Source: JAHDBG01 sp963922315
GTDB lineage: Bacteria; Pseudomonadota; Gammaproteobacteria; Chromatiales; Chromatiaceae
Length of the DNA stretch: 37,988 nt
NCBI GenBank assembly: GCA_963922315.1
Contig: CAWUID010000020.1
Location: 1-37,988, forward strand
Reading direction: 5' to 3'
In this document: positions 15,778 through 31,234 of the stretch, in pieces
How positions within the stretch are numbered: the first letter of the stretch is position 1
How the letters are laid out: each line of letters begins with the position of its first letter
The notes under the pieces: model-generated
Database searches by the model: none
Seen by the model: the letters and a program-made list of their open reading frames with translations, nothing else
Told to the model about the DNA's origin: nothing
Position numbers and translations under genes: made by a program

Positions 15778-17370
15778 ATGGTGCCACTATTTTTCAATAA
15801 TGCCGGACCTTCTGCACCCGGTGATCATTACATGATTGATCCACTGAACCGGATCCAGTTAGAACACATTGAGCAACTACTTGCAGAACGACGTTATTTC
15901 ATTTTGCACGCACCACGTCAGACCGGCAAAACCACTTGTCTGCTGGCACTGATGGATCATCTGAATCAACAGGGTGACTATCATGCCTTGTACGCCAATA
16001 TCGAAGCTGCTCAGGCCTGGCGGGAAGATGTGCCGGAAGCGATCAGCACCGTCTGTTCGGTGATTGCACACCGCTCAAAGACATATCTCAAAGATACCCG
16101 CCTGATTTCATACATCAAAGACCAGGAAAATAATCCGGGCACTGCACTAACGGAATTACTGACTCACTGGGCGGAGATCAGCGATAAACCAACAGTCCTG
16201 ATGCTGGACGAAATTGACTCGTTGGTAGGCGATTCTTTGATCTCGGTCTTACGCCAGATTCGGGCAGGTTATGCACAGCGTCCTGCGGCGTTTCCGGCCA
16301 GCATCATTTTGTGCGGCGTGCGTGATGTGCGCGACTACCGGATCGTATCCCGGGGAAAAGACATCATCACCGGCGGCTCTGCTTTCAATATCAAGGCCAC
16401 CTCATTGCGTCTGGGTAACTTTACCGAAGCCGAAACCCAGGCCCTCTGGCAACAACATACCACCGCTACCGGGCAGGTGTTTGCGCCTGACATCTTCGCT
16501 GAATTATGGGCCGATACGCGTGGTCAACCCTGGCTGATCAATGCACTCGGTTATGAATTGACGCGCGCAACACCTCACCTGCGCGATCCGGCGGTCACCA
16601 TCACGCTGGAAGATTATCGCGCCATCCGCGAAAAACTGATCCAGTCCCGCGCCACGCATCTGGATCAGCTCACCGATAAACTGCAGGAAGAGCGGGTACA
16701 CCGGGTCATTGCCGCGATGCTCTCAGGTTCTGAAGCCCACTCCAACATTCCGGCAGATGATGCACAATATGTTGCAGATTTAGGTTTAATCGTGCTCAAA
16801 CCTGAAATCCGCATCACGAACCGTATTTACCAGGAAGTCATCCCACGTGAACTGATCTGGACCAGCCAAATGACGATTACCCAGCAACAGCACTGGTACC
16901 TCACCTCGGAACGGGGACTGGATATGCACAAGCTGTTGCGTGCTTTCCAGCAGTTTTTCCGAGAACACTCAACATCCTGGGTGGAACGATTTGATTATAA
17001 AGAAGCCGGGGCACAATTATTATTGCAGGCGTTTCTGCAGCGTATTGTGAATGGAGGGGGACGGATTACCCGTGAATACGGGCTGGGACGTAAACGGACA
17101 GATCTGTTGATCGAATGGCCAACAGATGAACAGGCAGGCTTTCTGGGAGAAGTGCAGCGGATTGTGCTGGAGCTAAAGATTCAGTATGGCTCGCTGGAGT
17201 CGACCTTAAAGACAGGCTTAACACAAACGGCTGATTATGCTGCGCAATGCGATGCGGCAGAGGCGCATTTGCTGATTTTTAACCGCAAACCTGAAGTCTC
17301 GTGGGACGATAAGATCTGGCACCAGTCTCTGTCGCAGGACCAGCGCCAGATTGCAGTCTGGGGATTATGA
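15778..17370 (+). CDS. AAA-like ATPase with C-terminal PD-(D/E)XK nuclease-like domain
   Basis: The 530-residue protein starts at ATG 15778, chosen because AGGGAG (15764-15769) is well spaced. The N-terminal ATPase has Walker A APRQTGKTT (45-53) and Walker B TVLMLDEIDSL. The middle is a helical lid region. The C-terminal part carries the PD-(D/E)XK pattern: D442 in RTDLLIEW, then E465 and K467 in VLELKI, and a QTADYA helix, matching the fold seen in the widespread AAA-ATPase-like/PDDEXK family. The biological role of that family is not settled; nuclease activity and links to mobile DNA or defence are inferences. It is cotranscribed with uup (16-bp gap) and convergent with the fumarase gene. 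Composition is like the core genes, so recent transfer is not obvious. Confidence 0.85.
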   Translation: MVPLFFNNAGPSAPGDHYMIDPLNRIQLEHIEQLLAERRYFILHAPRQTGKTTCLLALMDHLNQQGDYHALYANIEAAQAWREDVPEAISTVCSVIAHRSKTYLKDTRLISYIKDQENNPGTALTELLTHWAEISDKPTVLMLDEIDSLVGDSLISVLRQIRAGYAQRPAAFPASIILCGVRDVRDYRIVSRGKDIITGGSAFNIKATSLRLGNFTEAETQALWQQHTTATGQVFAPDIFAELWADTRGQPWLINALGYELTRATPHLRDPAVTITLEDYRAIREKLIQSRATHLDQLTDKLQEERVHRVIAAMLSGSEAHSNIPADDAQYVADLGLIVLKPEIRITNRIYQEVIPRELIWTSQMTITQQQHWYLTSERGLDMHKLLRAFQQFFREHSTSWVERFDYKEAGAQLLLQAFLQRIVNGGGRITREYGLGRKRTDLLIEWPTDEQAGFLGEVQRIVLELKIQYGSLESTLKTGLTQTADYAAQCDAAEAHLLIFNRKPEVSWDDKIWHQSLSQDQRQIAVWGL

Positions 17371-17428
17371 CGATAATTGATTCTTGAAATACTCCGCCAC
17401 TTGCGGCGAAACAACACAGTGGGTGATT

Positions 17429-17463
17429 CCAAAGGGAGCGAGGCATAGCTCTTGCCCCTTTGG
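17429..17463. terminator. Stem-loop between convergent genes, candidate bidirectional terminator
   Basis: CCAAAGGG (17429-17436) pairs with CCCTTTGG at the far end (17456-17463), with a further partial pairing inside. It lies between the stops of the AAA gene and the fumarase gene, where a terminator is expected. There is no long T-tract on either side, so efficiency is uncertain. Confidence 0.45.
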
Positions 17464-17494
17464 TCGCAAGCGAGGTTTCATACTCGCCTGCGAT

Positions 17495-19024
17495 TTACAT
17501 TTGATTCTGTGCTTGTTCGATTTTGATTTTCCATAAGGCCGGGCCAGTCTTATGCACAGATTCACCCTGACTATCGACCGCCACAGTCACTGGCATATCT
17601 TTGACGGTAAATTCATAAATCGCTTCCATACCCAGTTCCGGAAACGCGATTACCCGGGCACCCCGGATAGCCTGTGATACCAGATAGGCTGCGCCACCGA
17701 CTGCCATCAGATAGGCCGCACCGTGGCGTTTAATGGATTCAATCGCGACCGGGCCACGCTCGGCTTTGCCCACCATTCCAATCAGCCCGGCCTGGCTGAG
17801 CATCATATCGGTAAATTTATCCATCCGGGTCGCCGTCGTCGGACCTGCCGGGCCAACCACTTCATCCCGTACCGGATCTACCGGCCCGACGTAATAAATC
17901 AGTTTATTGGTGAAATCAATCCCATCCGGCAGACCTTCGCCACTCTCCAGCAATGTCTGTATCCGCTTATGGGCCGCATCCCGTCCGGTCAGTAAGGTAC
18001 CGTTGAGTAACAAGGTCTGACCCGGCTGCCAGGTCGCGACTTCATCCCGGGTCAGTGTGTCCAGATTCACCCGGGTTGCCTGCTCGCTCGCCTGCCAGGT
18101 CACCGCTGGCCAGTCATCCAGACTGGGTGGTGTGAACTGTGCCGGGCCGGAGCCATCCAGGCTGAATTCAACATGACGCGTCGCAGCACAATTCGGAATC
18201 ATCGCGACCGGCAGAGATGCGGCATGGGTCGGATAGGTATTGATTTTCACATCCACGACCGTGGTCAAACCACCCAATCCCTGTGCACCGATGCCGAGTG
18301 CATTCACCCGGTCAAAGATCTCCAGCCGCAACGCTTCGAGCTCGTCCTGCGGACCACGAACCTGAATATCCTGAATGTCGATCGGTGACATCAGCGATTC
18401 TTTCGCCAGCAACATTGCTTTTTCGGCGGTACCCCCAATCCCGATACCTAACACACCTGGTGGACACCAGCCAGCACCCATTCCGGGTAATGTGGCCTCG
18501 ACCCAGTCTGCGAGGCTGTCACTCGGATTCAGCACGGTGAACCTGGATTTGTTCTCTGACCCACCACCTTTTGCCGCCAGGGCTACTTCTACTGTATTAC
18601 CCGGCACCAGTTCGTGGTAGATGATCGCCGGGGTGTTATCGCGCGTATTCACCCGCTTGCCAATCGGCGGATTCACCATAGACGCACGCAACGGATTATC
18701 CGGATGCTGATAAGCACGGCGCACACCTTCGTTCACCATCTCATTCAGCGCCATATCTCCGGCAAAACGCACCTGCATCCCGATCTTCAGAAAGACGACA
18801 ACCGCGCCGGTATCCTGACAGATCGGACGCAGGCCTTCGGCACACATCCGCGAATTGGTCAGGATCTGTGCCAGTGCATCTTTTGCGGCAGGTGATTGTT
18901 CCCGTTCATATGCCCGTCCCACTGCCTGGATATAGTCCACCGGGTGGTAGTACGAAATAAATTGCAATGCATCCGCGATGCTCTGGATCAGATCATCCTG
19001 CTGAATCACACACATATTCATCAT
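17495..19024 (-). CDS. Class I fumarate hydratase (iron-sulfur, fused alpha/beta form)
   Basis: This cytoplasmic enzyme interconverts fumarate and malate in the TCA cycle using an oxygen-labile 4Fe-4S cluster. The 509-residue protein fits the class I fumarases of about 505-550 residues; cluster ligands are visible as C69 in ICQDTG, C187 in GWCPPG and C279 in IPNCAATRH. Other marks are AAKGGGSENKS and the C-terminal beta domain with VGPAGPTTATRMDKFTD. It starts 3 bp after the rpoC stop, and the TGAGG at that stop also serves as ribosome binding site, so it is cotranscribed with rpoBC. That position is normally taken by rpsL. Several ATGs (19024, 19021, 19015) are possible starts. Its closest relative by length seems the Pseudomonas type rather than E. 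coli FumA. Confidence 0.94.
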   Translation of the reverse strand: MMNMCVIQQDDLIQSIADALQFISYYHPVDYIQAVGRAYEREQSPAAKDALAQILTNSRMCAEGLRPICQDTGAVVVFLKIGMQVRFAGDMALNEMVNEGVRRAYQHPDNPLRASMVNPPIGKRVNTRDNTPAIIYHELVPGNTVEVALAAKGGGSENKSRFTVLNPSDSLADWVEATLPGMGAGWCPPGVLGIGIGGTAEKAMLLAKESLMSPIDIQDIQVRGPQDELEALRLEIFDRVNALGIGAQGLGGLTTVVDVKINTYPTHAASLPVAMIPNCAATRHVEFSLDGSGPAQFTPPSLDDWPAVTWQASEQATRVNLDTLTRDEVATWQPGQTLLLNGTLLTGRDAAHKRIQTLLESGEGLPDGIDFTNKLIYYVGPVDPVRDEVVGPAGPTTATRMDKFTDMMLSQAGLIGMVGKAERGPVAIESIKRHGAAYLMAVGGAAYLVSQAIRGARVIAFPELGMEAIYEFTVKDMPVTVAVDSQGESVHKTGPALWKIKIEQAQNQM

Positions 19025-19027
19025 GCC

Positions 19028-27297
<8,270 letters not shown>

Positions 27298-27372
27298 GTG
27301 TGCCATTCCTCATTAAGGACAAACTGAATCGCCGCCACACAGCGACCACTCAGACTGATTCTGTACCATCAC

Positions 27373-27409
27373 AAAAAAGTTCCTCACTCCGGTAAGGAGT
27401 GAGGAACTT
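27373..27409 (-). terminator. Perfect 14-bp hairpin with T-tract between rplL and rpoB (attenuator)
   Basis: On the minus strand AAGTTCCTCACTCC (complement of 27396-27409) pairs perfectly with GGAGTGAGGAACTT (complement of 27377-27390) around a 5-nt loop, and is followed by a run of T. This is a textbook intrinsic terminator placed inside the rplJL-rpoBC unit. It probably attenuates read-through so that RNA polymerase subunits are made in smaller amounts than L7/L12, the role of the equivalent E. coli attenuator. Confidence 0.8.
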
Positions 27410-27440
27410 CAAAATATCCTGCTATCGCCGATACCCGGTT

Positions 27441-27491
27441 CATCAGCGAGAAAAGGCCGATGGCTGCAACAGCCATCAGCCTTCTCTGATG
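27441..27491 (-). promoter_or_regulatory. Long hairpin after rplL, possible RNase III processing site
   Basis: The arms CATCAG...AAGGCCGATGGCTG and CAGCCATCAGCCTT...CTGATG pair over about 20 bp with one wobble and a small internal bulge, around a 3-nt loop (CAA). It lies 25 bp downstream of the rplL stop and upstream of the terminator-like hairpin. E. coli has an RNase III-cut stem in the same intergenic region, so a processing role is plausible (inference). Confidence 0.6.
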
Positions 27492-27516
27492 AAGTGTACC
27501 GTCGTGCGCTTAACAA

Positions 27517-27888
27517 CTATTTAATTTCAACCGCCGCTCCGGCTTCTTCCAGTGCTTTTTTCACTTCTTCCGCTTCTTCTTTAGTGACACCCTGCTTCAA
27601 CGGCGTCGGTGCGCTTTCAACGGCAGACTTGGCTTCTTTGAGGCCCAGTCCGGTGATCGCACGTACTGCTTTAATCACAGCGACTTTGTTATCACCAAAG
27701 CTGGCCAGTATTACATCAAACTCGGTCTGCTCTTCTGCAGCCGCACCGCCATCACCACCCGCAGGTGCTGCAACGGCTACAGCAGCGGCAGCTGTGACAC
27801 CAAACTTTTCTTCCATGGCTGCGATCAGTTCGACAACTTCCATGACGGACATGTTGGCGATCGCGTCCAGAATCTCTTCTTTAGTCAT
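27517..27888 (-). CDS. rplL: 50S ribosomal protein L7/L12
   Basis: L7/L12 dimers form the flexible ribosomal stalk that recruits translation GTPases. The start ATG 27888 (123 residues, MTKEEILDAIANMSVMEVVE) is favoured by GGGAG placed 8 nt upstream; the longer frame beginning at TTG 27903 would include that site. The N-terminal dimerisation domain, the Ala/Gly hinge (TAAAAVAVAAPAGGDGGAAAE) is followed by the C-terminal domain with FDVILASFGDNKVAVIKAVR and the conserved GLGLKEAKSAVE. It lies 49 bp behind rplJ. Confidence 0.97.
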   Translation of the reverse strand: MTKEEILDAIANMSVMEVVELIAAMEEKFGVTAAAAVAVAAPAGGDGGAAAEEQTEFDVILASFGDNKVAVIKAVRAITGLGLKEAKSAVESAPTPLKQGVTKEEAEEVKKALEEAGAAVEIK

Positions 27889-27937
27889 TAACAAGGCTCC
27901 CAAATAAAATAAATCTTAAGCGGCTCAGAGTATTTGT

Positions 27938-28459
27938 TTACTCTTTAGCATCGCGCACTGCGGCTACCGTCCGTACCAACTTGCCGGGCACTTCATTCAG
28001 TGTCTGCGCCAGTTTCGCAACTGGTGCCTGCATCACTGACATCAATTGACTGATTGCCTGATCATACGTTGGCATTTTCGCCAGGATATCAATCTGATCC
28101 GGTGGTAATTTCTTACCGCCGATGGCCAGCATCATGACCTTCAGATTCGGATGATCCTGTGTAAAATCCTTGACCACACGACCAGCAGCCCCGGGATCTT
28201 CCTGTGAAAAGGCCAGAATCAAAGGCCCCGTCAGATCATCCGCCAGACACGAAAATTCCGTGTCAGCGACAGCTCGTCGTGCTAACGTATTTTTTACCAC
28301 ACGCAGATAGACACCATTCAGCCGCGCCTCACGGCGCAACAGGGTCATTTCATCGACAGTCAGGCCACGATATTCCGCAGCAACGGCCGACAATGCGTTA
28401 TCAGCAACCTCAGCAAGTTCGGCGACGATAGCTTGTTTCTGCCCGAAATTCAGTGGCAA
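27938..28459 (-). CDS. rplJ: 50S ribosomal protein L10, TTG start
   Basis: L10 anchors L7/L12 dimers on the ribosome, and the L10-L12 complex represses its own operon by binding the mRNA leader. The best start is TTG at 28459 (173 residues, then PLNFGQKQAIVAELAEVAD), aligning with E. coli MALNLQDKQAIVAEV; GGAGGTGA (28465-28472) is placed 5 nt upstream. The frame extends upstream to a TTG at 28474, but that includes the ribosome binding site. The conserved GVYLRVVKNTLARRA and C-terminal helix binding L7/L12 (LAQTLNEVPGKLVRTVAAVR) are present. A TTG start under a very strong ribosome binding site is unusual for a ribosomal protein. Confidence 0.95.
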   Translation of the reverse strand: MPLNFGQKQAIVAELAEVADNALSAVAAEYRGLTVDEMTLLRREARLNGVYLRVVKNTLARRAVADTEFSCLADDLTGPLILAFSQEDPGAAGRVVKDFTQDHPNLKVMMLAIGGKKLPPDQIDILAKMPTYDQAISQLMSVMQAPVAKLAQTLNEVPGKLVRTVAAVRDAKE

Positions 28460-28472
28460 AGTCGTCACCTCC

Positions 28473-28826
28473 AAATGATAGGAGTATTAACTCCCAGCTG
28501 TAGCTATGAAAGTCGCAACCAGATATCACAATCCAGCTAGCTACCTTCTCCCTGATCTGACAAACTGCCAGATCTTTACAGACACCGCCGCAGATTTATA
28601 TCTGATAGCGAGCGCCATCTGCGCAGGCAGATTAAGCCTTAACCGGCACCTGCGGTCTCCGATAACCCTCGGCCTCAGACCGGGATTCCAGATTTACAAA
28701 ACTTATAGTATTTCTGAGAACGTCGCGAGCGAAGCAAAGAAAAGACGCAAAAGCTCAGTGCACCAGACGTACACGAGCATTTTGCAACGGAGTCTTTGCA
28801 GGCACGGTGGTTTTCAGAAGTACCTT
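28473..28826 (-). promoter_or_regulatory. rplJ leader region, probable L10 autoregulatory leader RNA
   Basis: This 354-bp non-coding gap between rplA and rplJ matches the position of the ribosomal protein L10 leader, where the L10-L12 complex binds to repress translation. Several complementary segments are visible on the minus strand, including AGATCTGGCAG/CTGTCAGATC-like arms near 28550-28580, CTGCCTGCGCAG near 28620-28632, and GGAGTTAATACTCC just before the ribosome binding site at 28482-28495. I did not fold it. A secondary promoter may also lie here (ACTATAA near 28705), but no clear -35 is seen. Confidence 0.6.
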
Positions 28827-29522
28827 TTATATATCAAGCGAGGTCAGATCAACACTCAGGCCTGGGCCCATTGTCGAAGAAACCGTAACCTTTTGCAGAT
28901 AGATACCCTTCGCTGCGCTCGGTTTCAGCTTTTTCAGCTCCACCAGAATGGCTTGCAGGTTTTGCAATAAAGCTTCGGCACTGAACCCGATCTTACCGAT
29001 TGCTGCATGCACAATCCCAGCTTTATCTGTACGGAAACGTACCTGACCGGATTTCGCATTTCTGACTGCCTGGGCCACATCCATGGTAACCGTACCTACC
29101 TTCGGGTTCGGCATCAGTCCGCGCGGGCCAAGAATCTGACCTAACTGACCTACCACGCGCATCGCATCCGGCGATGCAATCACGACATCAAAGTCCAGTA
29201 CACCCTGTTTAATTTCATCTGCCAGGTCTTCCAGACCAACTTTGTCCGCACCTGCCTCTTCTGCTGCTTCAGCATTCGGACCCTGAGTAAATACTGCAAC
29301 CCGAACTTCCTTACCAGATCCGGCAGGTAAAATAGCCGAACCACGTACCACCTGATCCGATTTACGCGGATCAACGCCCAGGTTCACTGCAATATCAATT
29401 GATTCTTTAAATTTAGCACCGGGCAGACTATTCAGCAGTTCGAATGCTTCCGTGACTGGATAGGCCTTCGCCCGATCAATCTTAGCGGCTATCGCCTGCT
29501 GACGTTTAGAAAGCTTAGCCAT
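28827..29522 (-). CDS. rplA: 50S ribosomal protein L1
   Basis: L1 binds 23S rRNA at the mobile L1 stalk, helps release deacylated tRNA, and in E. coli represses the L11 operon by binding its mRNA. The 231-residue protein has the normal length, beginning MAKLSKRQQAIAAKID, with the conserved SIDIAVNLGVDPRKSDQ and the signature IASPDAMRVVGQLGQILGPR, followed by GLMPNPKVGTVT. Its ATG overlaps the rplK stop as TAATG, so the two are coupled. It is followed by the L10 leader region. Confidence 0.98.
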   Translation of the reverse strand: MAKLSKRQQAIAAKIDRAKAYPVTEAFELLNSLPGAKFKESIDIAVNLGVDPRKSDQVVRGSAILPAGSGKEVRVAVFTQGPNAEAAEEAGADKVGLEDLADEIKQGVLDFDVVIASPDAMRVVGQLGQILGPRGLMPNPKVGTVTMDVAQAVRNAKSGQVRFRTDKAGIVHAAIGKIGFSAEALLQNLQAILVELKKLKPSAAKGIYLQKVTVSSTMGPGLSVDLTSLDI

Positions 29523-29956
29523 TATGCAACGCCCTCCACAGTCAGACCCATGCTCCGGGCTGAACCAGCCAGAGTACGTACTGCAGCGTCTAAACCAGCC
29601 GCAGTCAGATCCTGCTCTTTTGTTTGCGCAATTTCTACCAACTGGGCGCGAGTGATCGCACCCACCTTATCTGTATTTGGTCGTCCTGAACCTTTGCTAA
29701 CGCCGGCAGCTTTTTTCAGCAGTACCGACGCAGGTGGCGACTTCATAACAAAAGTGAACGACTTGTCGTTGTACACCGTAATCACTACCGGAACCGGCAT
29801 GCCTTTTTCCAGATGCTGCGTCTGCGCATTAAAGGCCTTACAGAATTCCATGATGTTCACACCACGCTGGCCCAACGCGGGGCCGACTGGCGGACTCGGA
29901 TTAGCGGCTTGCGCCGGCACTTGCAGCTTAATATAAGCGTCGATTTTTTTTGCCAT
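29522..29956 (-). CDS. rplK: 50S ribosomal protein L11
   Basis: L11 binds the GTPase-associated centre of 23S rRNA and is needed for the stringent response by RelA. The 144-residue protein is full length, with N-terminal KIDAYIKLQVPAQAANPSPP, the proline-rich PPVGPALGQRGVNIMEFCKAF, and the C-terminal RNA-binding domain ending SARSMGLTVEGVA. The start ATG has GAAGG upstream in TTCAGAAGGTGATTC. The gap to nusG upstream is filled by palindromic repeats. It is coupled to rplA. Confidence 0.98.
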   Translation of the reverse strand: MAKKIDAYIKLQVPAQAANPSPPVGPALGQRGVNIMEFCKAFNAQTQHLEKGMPVPVVITVYNDKSFTFVMKSPPASVLLKKAAGVSKGSGRPNTDKVGAITRAQLVEIAQTKEQDLTAAGLDAAVRTLAGSARSMGLTVEGVA

Positions 29957-30012
29957 GAATCACCTTCTGAAGTGGGTGCAAACAAATGAGTGCGACTCAT
30001 TCTCCCCGGTGT

Positions 30013-30145
30013 GGGCACACGCCGTGTGCCCCTACGTACGGGCGCATGACCGTGCGCCCCTGTCAAAATCTATGTGGGCACACGCCGTGTGCTCCTACGT
30101 ACGGACGCACGGCATATCCCTGTACGGGCGCACGACTGTGCGCCC
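30013..30145. repeat. Cluster of five short GC-rich palindromic units between nusG and rplK
   Basis: Units are GGGCACACGCCGTGTGCCC (30013-), GGGCGCATGACCGTGCGCCC (30040-30059), GGGCACACGCCGTGTGCTC (30076-30094), a degenerate GGACGCACGGCATATCCC (30103-30120) and GGGCGCACGACTGTGCGCCC (30126-30145), separated by CTACGTAC-like linkers. Each can form a stem in DNA or in the nusG-rplK mRNA. The last unit begins exactly at the nusG stop. Similar GCGCAC/GTGCGC palindromes are common mobile intergenic repeats in many bacteria. Confidence 0.8.
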
Positions 30146-30679
30146 CTACGTTTTTTTCACCTGACTGAATTCCAGCTCTACGGGTGTGGGACGACCAAAG
30201 ATTGAGACAGACACTTTCATACGGTTTTTCTCATAGTCGACTTGTTCAACGACACCGTTAAAGTCATTAAAGGGCCCGTCAATCACCCGCACCATTTCAC
30301 CCGGGTCATACAGTACTTTCGGCTTCGGCTTCTCCGAGCCATCCTGTACGCGCTGCAAGATAGCCTGTGCCTCTGCTTCACTGATCGGGGCAGGCCGATC
30401 TCCGGTACCACCGATGAATGCGATGATTTTCGGCACTTGTTTTACCAGGTGCCAGGTCTCATCTGTCATTTCCATACGGACCAGCACGTAGCCCGGGAAA
30501 AATTTACGTTCGCTGCGGTATTGCTGACCACTGCGCATTTCAGTAACTTCTTCAGTTGGCACCAGGATTTCGTCAAAATGATCCTGCAAACCAGCTTGTA
30601 TAATCCGTTCCTGCAAAGAAGATTTAGCTTGTGCTTCAAGACCAGATAATGCCTGCACAACATACCAGTGTTTTGCCAT
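30146..30679 (-). CDS. nusG: Transcription termination/antitermination factor NusG
   Basis: NusG binds RNA polymerase through its N-terminal NGN domain and couples it to Rho or to the ribosome through its C-terminal KOW domain. The start ATG 30679 (177 residues) gives MAKHWYVVQALSGLEAQAKS; the longer open frame upstream runs into secE. NGN marks include FFPGYVLVRMEMTDETWHLV; the KOW motif is GEMVRVIDGPFNDFNGVVEQ. The ATG lies one base after the secE stop. The last codons SQVKKT and the TAG abut the palindromic repeat cluster, and the TAG is part of the repeat-like CTACG linker. Confidence 0.97.
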   Translation of the reverse strand: MAKHWYVVQALSGLEAQAKSSLQERIIQAGLQDHFDEILVPTEEVTEMRSGQQYRSERKFFPGYVLVRMEMTDETWHLVKQVPKIIAFIGGTGDRPAPISEAEAQAILQRVQDGSEKPKPKVLYDPGEMVRVIDGPFNDFNGVVEQVDYEKNRMKVSVSIFGRPTPVELEFSQVKKT

Positions 30680-30680
30680 A

Positions 30681-31022
30681 TCAACCCTGCCCTGTGGCAT
30701 ACAAGACGAGCATGGACAATAATGAATCAATTGCCCATAAAAATAATGACGTGACCAGCACAACCAGCGCAATCAGCAATAGTGTCTGCGTGGTTTCCTG
30801 GCGCGTTGGCCAAACCACTTTTCGCACTTCGACATGTGACTGGCTGGCAAAGCGCCATAAGTTCCGGCCTGGTTCTGTCTGTACTGCTATCCAGATGGCT
30901 AATCCGATGACAGACAGCATACCCAGCAGTCGGATCCATACCGCCTGGTCTTCATACCAGTAAAAACCTGCAATTGCTGCAATCAGCAGCCCGATTGATG
31001 CTGACAGCCTGATACTATCCAC
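30681..31022 (-). CDS. secE: Preprotein translocase subunit SecE
   Basis: SecE stabilises SecY in the inner-membrane translocon. The 113-residue protein has three transmembrane helices as in E. coli (about residues 6-20, 32-48 and 82-105) and the conserved cytoplasmic amphipathic segment EVRKVVWPTRQETTQT before the last helix, which is the essential part. The start is GTG 31022, with GGCGGG upstream. It follows tRNA-Trp by only 17 bp and is coupled to nusG. Confidence 0.95.
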   Translation of the reverse strand: MDSIRLSASIGLLIAAIAGFYWYEDQAVWIRLLGMLSVIGLAIWIAVQTEPGRNLWRFASQSHVEVRKVVWPTRQETTQTLLLIALVVLVTSLFLWAIDSLLSMLVLYATGQG

Positions 31023-31039
31023 GTTATACCCGCCGGAAA

Positions 31040-31116
<77 letters not shown>

Positions 31117-31172
31117 AAAGATGATGGGCGCCTCTGAACCGGCACCCGGCTAATATAAACAACAACACAAGT

Positions 31173-31207
31173 AAAGGCGTGCTGCCATGATTCCGACAGC
31201 ACGCCTT
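31173..31207 (-). terminator. Stem-loop after tuf, probable terminator
   Basis: On the minus strand AAGGCGTGCTG pairs with CAGCACGCCTT around a 13-nt loop, followed by a short T-run (TTTACTTG). It lies 28 bp after the tuf stop and before tRNA-Trp, so it probably limits read-through from tuf into secE-nusG. The T-tract is weak, so partial read-through is likely. Confidence 0.6.
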
Positions 31208-31234
31208 CGTTGATCTTATATCTTGTATCTTTTT

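Noticed and set aside
30013..30145. Regularly spaced repeats as a CRISPR array
   Set aside because: The units are palindromes of about 20 bp separated by only a few bases to about 16 bp of related linker sequence, with no unique spacers of constant length and no cas genes nearby.
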